Shown here piece after piece: positions 1 to 5,773 of a stretch of DNA of 6,983 bases. The stretch is from an uncultured Opitutia bacterium (GTDB taxonomy: Bacteria; Verrucomicrobiota; Verrucomicrobiia; Opitutales; UBA953), in NCBI GenBank assembly GCA_937874455.1, contig CALNBE010000136.1, positions 1 through 6,983 on the forward strand, read 5' to 3'. The notes beneath the pieces were generated by a model. That model was given only the letters and a program-made list of their open reading frames with translations, did not search any database and had not been told where the DNA came from. The position numbers were made by a program, and so were the translations under genes. The stretch's first letter is position 1. Each line of letters starts with the position of its first letter.

Positions 1-2
1 CC

Positions 3-1334
3 CTTCCGTGGGAACGCTGGAGGAGTGAGCGCCCGCTGGAGCATGGCGGGCAGTTGAAAATCGTGATCAACCAGCAATTGGTGACTAGCCATCTGGGCGA
101 CAACCGGCTGCTGGAGCGGCTGAGCGCGACGCTGGTGGACATCAACGAGCCTGACCACCGAATTATCGCCGCGACACTGTATTTGCGCGAGAGCCAGCAG
201 CTGCCTGTGGTGCTGGTGACCAAGGACGCCTGCATGGCGCTCAAGGCCAAGGCGCTGGGGCTGGAGGTGGAAGATTATCGCAATGACCGGGTGGAGACGG
301 ACGACACGGGTGATTACGCGACAGTGCAGTTGAGCGAGGCGGCGATGGAGGAGTTTCGTTCGCTGGGTCGGGTGCAGTTGGACAAGCTGACCAACGGCGA
401 GCTGTATTTGAACGAATATGTGATGCTGGTCTCGGATGGCTGGACGGAACCGGCGCGTTTTGTCGGGGAGGATACCTTTGTGGCGCTGCCGCTTTACCGG
501 GAGTTTTTCAGCACCGAGTCCGGAGCGCGCAGGGGCATCCAGTTGCCGAAGGGGATGCGGGTGCTCCCGAAAAACCACGAGCAATGGATTTTTCTCGATG
601 CGCTGCTCAATCCGGAGATCCGCCTGGTCACCTGTTTTGGCCGAGCCGGGACAGGAAAGACCTTTCTCAGCATCGCCGCGGCGCTCAACCAGGTGCTGAG
701 CGATTTTTCCCCCTACAAGAAACTCTATGTCTCGCGGCCAGTGGTGCAGATCGGACGCGATCTGGGCGCGCTGCCCGGCACCAAGGAGGAAAAGTTGAGC
801 CCCTACATCCAGCCCTATTTCGACAATTTGGAGGTGCTTTTCTCTCAGCGCAGTCTGCTGGAGGACGCTCGCGACCAGCTCGGCACGCGGCAGCAGCGGA
901 AGAAAAATCACGGCGGCAAAACCAAGGCCAAGGCGCAGATTTTCGGCGGCAACGGCAATGGTGGCAGCGTGGCGGGCGGAGGGGCTTCCACCGCCCGCAA
1001 GCCCTACCAGTGGTTGCTGGACAGCGGGCTGATTGAGATCGAAGCGATGACTTTTATCCGCGGGCGTTCCATTGGGCACTCCTTCATGATTGTGGACGAG
1101 GCGCAGAACATGACGCCGCACGAAGCCAAGACGGTGATCACCCGGATGTCGGAGGGCAGCAAGCTGGTTTTGATAGGGGATTTGGACCAAGTGGACACGC
1201 CGTATCTGGACAGCAAGTCAAACGGCTTGATTCACGCGCATGAACGGATGAAAGGGCACGCGATCACCGCGCACGTGCGTTTGCTGCAAGGCGTGCGCAG
1301 CGAGCTGTCCGAGTTGGCGGCGCATTGCATGTAG
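3..1334 (+). CDS. PIN-PhoH family ATPase (PhoH2-like), 5' partial
   Basis: Likely a PhoH2-type protein: an N-terminal PIN ribonuclease-like domain joined to a PhoH P-loop ATPase, a family linked to RNA unwinding and cleavage. The frame is open from base 3 with no stop, so the start lies upstream. The TTG at 54 is not a credible start, because it would cut the PIN domain in half. Counting from TTG54 as residue 1, the second half of the PIN domain is visible (EPDHRIIAA with D34; VVLVTKD with D58), then a linker domain (about 110-150), Walker A GRAGTGKT (196-203), the PhoH signature SRPVVQIG..LPGTKEEK (227-247), Walker B FMIVDEAQN (344-352), GDLDQVD (375-381) and the closing VRSELSELA. A Gly/Lys-rich stretch at about 278-316 interrupts the ATPase domain. 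Nucleotide and metal residues are intact, so the protein should be active. Family assignment is firm; the physiological role is not known from this sequence. Confidence 0.93.
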   Translation, partial: LPWERWRSERPLEHGGQLKIVINQQLVTSHLGDNRLLERLSATLVDINEPDHRIIAATLYLRESQQLPVVLVTKDACMALKAKALGLEVEDYRNDRVETDDTGDYATVQLSEAAMEEFRSLGRVQLDKLTNGELYLNEYVMLVSDGWTEPARFVGEDTFVALPLYREFFSTESGARRGIQLPKGMRVLPKNHEQWIFLDALLNPEIRLVTCFGRAGTGKTFLSIAAALNQVLSDFSPYKKLYVSRPVVQIGRDLGALPGTKEEKLSPYIQPYFDNLEVLFSQRSLLEDARDQLGTRQQRKKNHGGKTKAKAQIFGGNGNGGSVAGGGASTARKPYQWLLDSGLIEIEAMTFIRGRSIGHSFMIVDEAQNMTPHEAKTVITRMSEGSKLVLIGDLDQVDTPYLDSKSNGLIHAHERMKGHAITAHVRLLQGVRSELSELAAHCM

Positions 1335-1707
1335 TTTTTCCCGTTGGGACTGGTTTGGCGGGGGATTAACCGCGTGGTGAATTTGCGAAGGAAATTTCCT
1401 TTGGCGGAGAATACTGCGGAGTGTCGGCGGGCGAAAATTATCCAAAGCCAACTTTTTTGATATTGTACCGACGGTGGCAAAAGTGGGTCAGTTTTTCCCT
1501 TGGGAAATGGCAGGCTGAAAGAGGACGCTTTGTGTTAGTAAGTTGTGAATAGTATGTGGAGAACCTATGTATTCGTTTAGCTGATAGTGGTTAAGAGCGC
1601 AGCTTCTCTTTCGAGAAAACAGCGATTTTTCCATGATTTTTTGTCCTAAAAGAACAGGGTGAATCCACATCCCTCTATTCTGAAACCCTTAACTTTTCGA
1701 TACCACA
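1335..1707. other. Intergenic region upstream of nrdD
   Basis: A 373-base gap between phoH and nrdD, visibly richer in A/T than the flanking genes. It holds a perfect 14-bp palindrome (1388-1401), two imperfect copies of an AGTTTTTCCC..TTGGGA element (1333-1353 and 1490-1510), and a small hairpin TTCTC-TTTC-GAGAA (1604-1617) followed shortly by T-rich sequence. No convincing sigma-70 promoter, NrdR box pair, FNR box or riboswitch was recognised. A 60-codon minus-strand frame (1488-1670) has no recognisable protein features. The gap presumably contains the nrdD promoter and a long 5' leader, but this is inferred from position only. Confidence 0.6.
1388..1401. promoter_or_regulatory. 14-bp perfect palindrome, possible operator
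   Basis: AAGGAAATTTCCTT equals its own reverse complement. Allowing a G-T pair, the symmetry extends to CGAAGGAAATTTCCTTTG. It lies about 310 bases upstream of nrdD and about 55 bases after phoH. A dyad of this size in non-coding DNA could bind a dimeric regulator, but no regulator can be named. The inner 13-mer AGGAAATTTCCTT also occurs inside the regulator gene at 6279-6291, which weakens a specific operator claim. Confidence 0.3.
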
Positions 1708-4131
1708 ATGAGTCTTTCCACAGTTAATTTTTACGACAGAAACGTCGGTGCCGGTTCGACAGCGAATGGAGTGGCCTACATCCGCAAGAGGGATGGTCGC
1801 AAAGAAATTTTCTACCTCGAAAAGATCACCCATGCGATTCAGGCGGCGGTGTTTTCGGCGGGCTTGCACGATCATTCCCTTGCGGCGGTGGCGACCCAGC
1901 GGGTGGCTGAAACCTTGCGGAGTGAATTCCAAAGCCGGGAACCGGGAGTGGAGGACATCCAGGATGTGGTGGAGCGCACGCTGGTGGCGATGAACCGCTT
2001 CGAGGTGGCCAAGGCGTACATCCTTTACCGGAAGGAACGGAGCCGGGTGCGCGACACAAAATCGCGCCTGATCAAGACACTGAACGGAATTGTCTTCGAC
2101 GACGCGGAGAACAACGACCTGAAGCGCGACAACGCGAACGTGGACGGAAATACCGCGATGGGTACGATGTTGAAGTTTGGCTCGGAAAGCTCGAAGGAAT
2201 TTTCCCGCACCGTCCTGTTGAACCCGGAGCATATTTCTGCCCACGACAACGGGGACATCCATATCCACGACTTGGATTTCCTTCCCATGGGCACGCTTAC
2301 CTGCTGCCAGATCGACATCAACGAATTGTTCGAAAAAGGCTTTGGCACCGGGCACGGCAGCATTCGTCCGCCCAAGAGCATTGCCAGTTACGCGGCGCTG
2401 GCGGCGATCATTTTGCAGTCGAACCAGAACGAGCAGCACGGCGGCCAGAGCATCCCGAACTTTGACTATGCGATGGCCAAGGGCGTGCAGAAAACCTTCC
2501 GCACCCAGTTGATCGACGCGCTGGGGAAGTTTTTGAAATTTGAGGGTCAACCGGCAGCGAAGGAAGACCTGAAGAAGGCGCTGGCGCAATGGGAAGCCGC
2601 AAAGGAAACTCACCGGTGTTCGTTCCCCAAGCTGGAGGATGTCGCGGCAAAAACCGCTCTGGTGGAAGCGCTGCGCGGCGTGGCCCCGCTGGTTTCGGAG
2701 GATGTGTTGACCAGCGTGTGCGAAGTGGCGGCGGAAGATACCCAACGCTCAACGGAGCAGGCGATGGAAGGCTTCATCCACAATTTGAACACCATGCACT
2801 CGCGGGCCGGAGCGCAGGTGCCGTTCACCTCGGTGAACTTCGGCACTGACACCACGCCGGAGGGCCGGCTGGTGATCGGCGCGTTGCTCAAGGCGGTGTG
2901 GAACGGCATGGGGCAGGGCGAAACGCCGATTTTCCCCATCACCATTTTCAAGGTGAAGGAAGGCGTGAACTACAATCCCGGCGACCCGAACTATGACCTG
3001 TTTAAGCAGGCGATGCGGGTTTCGGCGAAACGGCTGTTTCCGAACTTCGTGTTCATCGACGCGCCCTTCAACCTACAATATTACAAGGCTGGCGACTACC
3101 GAACGGAAATCGCCACCATGGGCTGCCGCACCCGGGTGTTCAGCTCGATTTTCCCGGAGAGCGACGGGCGCATCACCTCGCGGGGGAATCTTTCCTTCAC
3201 CACCATCAATCTCCCGGCGCTGGCCATCAAGCACGGCATTGCGTTGCGGGAACGCGGCGAGGCGGATCTGGACGGTTTTTATCAGGAGCTGGACGAAAAA
3301 ATCGACCTGGTGGCGGCGCAGCTGCTGGAGCGCTTTGAAATTCAGGCGAACAAGACCCCGCGCAATTTCCCCTTCCTGATGGGGCAGGGCGTGTGGATGG
3401 GCAGCGAGAAGCTGAAGCCCACGGATTCCCTCCGCGACATCATCAAGCACGGGTCGATTTCCTTCGGGTTTATCGGACTGGCGGAGACACTGGTGGCGCT
3501 GATCGGGGAGCACCACGGCTACAGTTTGCGGGCCCAGAAACTGGGCTTTGAGATCATCAGCCACATGCGCAAGCGCGCCGACGAATTGGCGCAGCGGCAC
3601 CAGTTGAATTTTTCTTTGCTGGCGACGCCGGCGGAAGGAATTGCGGGCCGTTTCACTGCCATTGACCGGGGCCGTTTCGGGCGGATCGCCGGGGTGACGG
3701 ATCGCGACTATTACACGAATTCCTTCCACGTGCCGGTTTACTATACCATCGGCGCGGCGGAAAAGATCGAGATCGAGGCGCCCTATCATTCCCTGTGCAA
3801 CGCCGGGCACATTACTTACATTGAGATGGATGGTTCGCCGCTGGAGAATATGGACGCCTTCGAGGCGGTGGTGCGCAAGATGAAGGAATCCGGCATCGGC
3901 TACGGCAGCGTGAACCATCCGGTGGACCGCGATCCGGTCTGCGGCTTCATGGGCATCATCCATGACGTGTGCCCGAAGTGCGGACGCCGGGAGAACGACG
4001 GCGGGCCGAAATTCGAGCGCATCCGGCGCATCACCGGTTATCTGGTCGGCACGCTGGACCGCTGGAACAACGCGAAGCGGAAAGAGGAGCACGACCGGGT
4101 GAAGCACACCGGAGGTAACGGCGCCGCGTAG
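1708..4131 (+). CDS. nrdD: Anaerobic (class III) ribonucleoside-triphosphate reductase
   Basis: Large subunit of the oxygen-sensitive ribonucleotide reductase, which converts NTPs to dNTPs using a glycyl radical installed by NrdG. The 807-residue product starts with an ATP-cone allosteric domain (about 24-113, KRDGR at 27-31). The catalytic barrel follows, with the Cys pair LTCCQID (C199/C200), HNLNTMHSR and QVPFTSVNFG (about 357-380), and MGCRTRV with C473, the expected thiyl-radical cysteine. The C-terminal glycyl-radical motif RITGYL places the radical on G777 (codon 4036-4038), followed by RWNNAKRKEE..RVKH. A metal-knuckle region carries only three Cys (C745, C755, C758), with Asp at 742 where a first Cys would be expected. 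It is longer than the roughly 710-residue E. coli enzyme. The start ATG has no SD sequence, but the protein begins at a normal distance before the ATP cone. nrdG follows 97 bases downstream. Confidence 0.97.
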   Translation: MSLSTVNFYDRNVGAGSTANGVAYIRKRDGRKEIFYLEKITHAIQAAVFSAGLHDHSLAAVATQRVAETLRSEFQSREPGVEDIQDVVERTLVAMNRFEVAKAYILYRKERSRVRDTKSRLIKTLNGIVFDDAENNDLKRDNANVDGNTAMGTMLKFGSESSKEFSRTVLLNPEHISAHDNGDIHIHDLDFLPMGTLTCCQIDINELFEKGFGTGHGSIRPPKSIASYAALAAIILQSNQNEQHGGQSIPNFDYAMAKGVQKTFRTQLIDALGKFLKFEGQPAAKEDLKKALAQWEAAKETHRCSFPKLEDVAAKTALVEALRGVAPLVSEDVLTSVCEVAAEDTQRSTEQAMEGFIHNLNTMHSRAGAQVPFTSVNFGTDTTPEGRLVIGALLKAVWNGMGQGETPIFPITIFKVKEGVNYNPGDPNYDLFKQAMRVSAKRLFPNFVFIDAPFNLQYYKAGDYRTEIATMGCRTRVFSSIFPESDGRITSRGNLSFTTINLPALAIKHGIALRERGEADLDGFYQELDEKIDLVAAQLLERFEIQANKTPRNFPFLMGQGVWMGSEKLKPTDSLRDIIKHGSISFGFIGLAETLVALIGEHHGYSLRAQKLGFEIISHMRKRADELAQRHQLNFSLLATPAEGIAGRFTAIDRGRFGRIAGVTDRDYYTNSFHVPVYYTIGAAEKIEIEAPYHSLCNAGHITYIEMDGSPLENMDAFEAVVRKMKESGIGYGSVNHPVDRDPVCGFMGIIHDVCPKCGRRENDGGPKFERIRRITGYLVGTLDRWNNAKRKEEHDRVKHTGGNGAA

Positions 4132-4137
4132 GCAATT

Positions 4138-4188
4138 GGAAACAGGCGGCGGTGTTTCCCGCATCCTTTGCGATGCGCGGCACATCGC
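4138..4188 (+). other. Overlapping hairpins between nrdD and nrdG
   Basis: Three perfect inverted repeats sit just after the nrdD stop. GGAAACA/TGTTTCC (4138-4144 with 4153-4159) has an 8-base GGCGGCGG loop. CGCATC/GATGCG (4160-4165 with 4172-4177) has a 6-base loop. GCGATG/CATCGC (4170-4175 with 4183-4188) has a 7-base loop. The second and third share bases 4172-4175, so they cannot both form. No U-tract follows, so this does not look like an intrinsic terminator. It could stabilise the nrdD 3' end or tune expression of nrdG relative to nrdD; no function is shown. Confidence 0.45.
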
Positions 4189-4219
4189 GGCCAGTTCCTG
4201 ATGTTTTATTTCCACCCTA

Positions 4220-4231
4220 TCTTTTCCCATG
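4220..4231 (+). promoter_or_regulatory. SD-less pyrimidine-rich start region of nrdG
   Basis: TCTTTTCCCATG runs directly into the nrdG start codon. There is no purine-rich SD in the preceding 20 bases. The same 12 bases precede and include the sufT start (4776-4787), where SD is also absent. Pyrimidine-rich leaders can be engaged by ribosomal protein S1; applying that here is inference. Confidence 0.4.
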
Positions 4232-4708
4232 GTCATCCGGCTGGCGGCACCGTTGAGCAAGGACAGCATCGTTGATGGCGAGGGCTTGCGGACGGTCTTG
4301 TGGACGCAGGGTTGTTTGTTGAAATGCCCCGGCTGCCACAATCCGCACACGCATGATCCGGCGGGTGGGACGGTGGTGTCGGTGGAGGCGGTAAAATTCG
4401 AGCTGCGACAGATCAGATTGCAGCGCGGCATCACCTTTGCCGGAGGCGAGCCGTTTTTGCAGGTGGCGGCCTGCGCGGAAATCGCCCGCTTTGTGAAACA
4501 GCGCGGGTGGAATGTCTGGTGCTACACCGGGTTCACGCACGAGCAGTTGAGCCTGAATCCGGCTTTTGCGCCGCTGCTGGAGCAGGTGGATGTGCTGATT
4601 GACGGCCCGTTTGTGCTGGCGCAAAGGGATTTGACGTTGCGGTTTCGCGGCTCGCGCAACCAGCGTCTATTGCGGCTGGAGCGAGGGCGGATTCTGGCCG
4701 TGGAATAA
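4229..4708 (+). CDS. nrdG: Anaerobic ribonucleotide reductase activating protein (radical SAM)
   Basis: A radical-SAM activase that reduces S-adenosylmethionine through a [4Fe-4S] cluster and generates the glycyl radical on NrdD. The 159-residue length is usual for the family. The cluster motif is CLLKCPGC (C29, C33, C36; CX3CX2C). The SAM-binding GGEP follows at residues 72-75 (ITFAGGEPFLQ), then WCYTGFT, and the NrdG signature VDVLIDGPFV..RDL with RGSRNQR near the C-terminus. DGEGLRTVLWTQGC at 16-29 is also typical and supports the ATG at 4229, since the N-terminus then begins at the normal place. It lies downstream of its substrate gene nrdD and upstream of sufT, consistent with co-expression. 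No SD is seen. All catalytic residues expected for the family are present. Confidence 0.97.
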   Translation: MVIRLAAPLSKDSIVDGEGLRTVLWTQGCLLKCPGCHNPHTHDPAGGTVVSVEAVKFELRQIRLQRGITFAGGEPFLQVAACAEIARFVKQRGWNVWCYTGFTHEQLSLNPAFAPLLEQVDVLIDGPFVLAQRDLTLRFRGSRNQRLLRLERGRILAVE

Positions 4709-4775
4709 AAGAAAGGGCGTTTGCCGTGCGCGGGTTTGACAAGCGGCGGCGGGAAGGACAGGTTGAGATTCCATC

Positions 4776-4787
4776 TCTTTTCCCATG
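4776..4787 (+). promoter_or_regulatory. SD-less pyrimidine-rich start region of sufT
   Basis: TCTTTTCCCATG, identical to the 12 bases at the nrdG start. The nearest purine-rich AAGGA (4754-4758) is more than 25 bases from the ATG, too far for ordinary SD pairing. A TTGACA lies at 4736-4741, but no acceptable -10 hexamer follows at normal spacing, so a separate sufT promoter is not supported. Confidence 0.4.
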
Positions 4788-5405
4788 TTCAACTACCGCC
4801 AATCGAACGAGCCGCAGAGCAATGACCGAGTGCTGAAGCGCGATGTCAAGGCCACCGTGATTCCCTCCGGCGAACCGGTGCAATTGCCAGCCGGAACGAA
4901 GGTCAACATCACCCACCGCCTCGGAGGAAATTTCACCGTGGTCTCGGATCACGGCATGTTTCGTATCGACGGCGCGGAAGCGGATGTGCTGGACGAGGCG
5001 GTGCCGACGGAGGCCGGAGCGGTGCAGGGCGAGACCACGGAGAGCGGATCGCAAGGGACGGCGGAGCATCCGGGCCACACCGGGGCTCCGGATCAGGAGG
5101 AAATCTGGCGGCAATTGAAGACGGTTTTCGATCCCGAAATCCCGGTGAACATTGTCGATTTGGGGCTGGTTTATTCCTTGCAAGTCGCGCCGGTTGAAGG
5201 TGCGGAGGACCGGCACAAAGTTTACATTGCGATGACCCTGACCGCGCCCGGTTGTGGGATGGGGCCGGTGATTGCGGAGGATGCGCGAAACCGGGTGTTG
5301 ACAGTGCCCGGTGTGCATGAGGCCCAGGTGGAAATCGTCTGGGAACCACCGTGGACTTCTTCGATGATTTCGGAGGAAGGAAAGATGGAATTAGGCCTTT
5401 TGTGA
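4785..5405 (+). CDS. sufT: Putative Fe-S cluster assembly protein SufT (DUF59/MIP18)
   Basis: A 206-residue protein of the SufT type, implicated in maturation of Fe-S proteins. An N-terminal domain of about 55 residues (16-70: LKRDVKATVIPSGEPVQLPA, ITHRLGGNFTV, FRIDG) is followed by an acidic, Gly/Thr-rich linker (about 71-102) with no obvious fold. The DUF59/MIP18 domain follows (about 103-200), with DPEIPVNIVDLGLVY (116-130) and TLTAPGCGMGPV, containing the conserved C157. The C-terminal WEPPWTSSMISEEGKMELG also matches SufT. The roughly 15 residues before LKRDV form a short polar N-terminal tail. No signal peptide or membrane segment, so it should be cytosolic. It follows nrdG by 76 bases on the same strand, which suggests a link to loading the NrdG cluster; that link is inference. 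No suf or isc genes are in the window. Confidence 0.93.
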   Translation: MFNYRQSNEPQSNDRVLKRDVKATVIPSGEPVQLPAGTKVNITHRLGGNFTVVSDHGMFRIDGAEADVLDEAVPTEAGAVQGETTESGSQGTAEHPGHTGAPDQEEIWRQLKTVFDPEIPVNIVDLGLVYSLQVAPVEGAEDRHKVYIAMTLTAPGCGMGPVIAEDARNRVLTVPGVHEAQVEIVWEPPWTSSMISEEGKMELGLL

Positions 5406-5597
5406 GAAAGTTCTGAAAGGAAAGTTGTTGATGAATAAAAAGAAGGGTAAATTTTCGCCTGAAATGAAAATAAGTCTCAATTGCGTTTGACAACAGGAAG
5501 AAAACTCATTTTCTTTGGGGACAATTAAGAGTGCTTTGTTGGATTTGGGGTCTGCCAAAAAACCTGATTCAGCGAAGGATTCACCGATTCGACTGAT

Positions 5598-5689
5598 AAA
5601 GAAATCCCGGACATCATTCCTTAAATTCTTTTGCAACCGGCTTGAGGGAGTTTGGTGGCAATGAAGGAATTGAGTCCGGGATTTTCTTT
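5598..5689. other. Long interrupted inverted repeat, possible bidirectional terminator
   Basis: AAATCCCGGAC (5602-5612) pairs perfectly with GTCCGGGATTT (5674-5684). Past a one-base bulge, AAAG (5598-5601) pairs with CTTT (5686-5689). Inward, after a 3x3 mismatch, ATTCCTT (5616-5622) pairs with AAGGAAT (5664-5670). Further in, TTGCAACC (5631-5638) pairs with GGTGGCAA (5654-5661) with one mismatch, leaving a 15-base loop. A-rich sequence lies at the left foot and TTTTCTTT at the right foot, as in a bidirectional terminator, but the hairpin is unusually long and begins 192 bases after the sufT stop. A structured RNA or a small relic repeat is also possible. Confidence 0.6.
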
Positions 5690-5721
5690 GGCCTAAATTG
5701 AACGCTAGTTAAGTGATTTTG

Positions 5722-5733
5722 TTTGATTTCAAA
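5722..5733. promoter_or_regulatory. Short dyad TTTGA-TT-TCAAA upstream of regulator
   Basis: A perfect 5-bp inverted repeat with a 2-base centre, about 40 bases before the regulator start codon. This is where an autoregulatory operator might lie, but the dyad is short and A/T-rich and could be chance. Confidence 0.2.
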
Positions 5734-5750
5734 AGGAATTCGGACTGGGT

Positions 5751-5773
5751 GGCAGTTCTCAAAGGAACTGGCC
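5751..5773 (+). promoter_or_regulatory. Ribosome binding site within a hairpin, regulator start
   Basis: AAAGGA (5761-5766) lies 7 bases before ATG 5774 and is the only good SD at a gene start in this window. It decides the start in favour of 5774 over the upstream in-frame TTG at 5723, which has none. The SD overlaps a hairpin, CAGTTC (5753-5758) with GAACTG (5765-5770) and loop TCAAAG. GG (5751-5752) can add pairs with CC (5772-5773) around a bulged G. Part of the SD would be sequestered when it folds. Confidence 0.5.

Larger units (their letters stand above)
5406..5773. other. AT-rich intergenic region between sufT and the regulator
   Basis: A 368-base gap, clearly more A/T-rich than the genes on either side. 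It contains three GATTC words (5566, 5578, 5586), the large interrupted inverted repeat at 5598-5689, a short dyad TTTGA-TT-TCAAA (5722-5733) and a hairpin over the regulator's SD (5751-5773). TTGACA at 5487-5492 has only a poor -10 at 17 bases (TTTCTT). An 81-codon minus-strand frame (5391-5636) resembles no protein I recognise and looks like chance. No small RNA could be identified by family. Confidence 0.6.

Noticed and set aside
54..56. TTG at 54 as the start of the PhoH gene
   Set aside because: The frame is open to the window edge, and this start would remove the first half of the PIN domain including its first catalytic Asp.
1527..1555. Possible sigma-70 promoter (TAGTAT -10) before nrdD
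   Set aside because: The -35 match is poor and the spacing only 14-15 bases.
1562..1577. Possible NrdR box upstream of nrdD
   Set aside because: Only about 10 of 16 positions agree with the NrdR consensus as I recall it, and no second box lies at the usual spacing.
1604..1632. Hairpin TTCTC/GAGAA followed by ATTTTT as a terminator
   Set aside because: Stem is only 5 bp of mixed composition and the T-run is separated from it by about 9 bases.
1675..2745. 356-codon minus-strand open frame opposite the 5' part of nrdD
   Set aside because: Shadow of nrdD with no recognisable domain.
3073..4434. 453-codon minus-strand open frame opposite nrdD/nrdG
   Set aside because: It lies antisense to the strongly conserved nrdD and start of nrdG; composition (His/Arg/Pro-rich) and lack of any motif fit a GC-driven shadow frame.
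5391..5636. 81-codon minus-strand frame between sufT and the regulator
   Set aside because: Overlaps the sufT end, has no recognised protein features and lies in AT-rich spacer sequence.
5723..5725. TTG at 5723 as regulator start
   Set aside because: No SD in front of it, and the added 17 residues cover the dyad and RBS hairpin; ATG 5774 has AAAGGA at good spacing.
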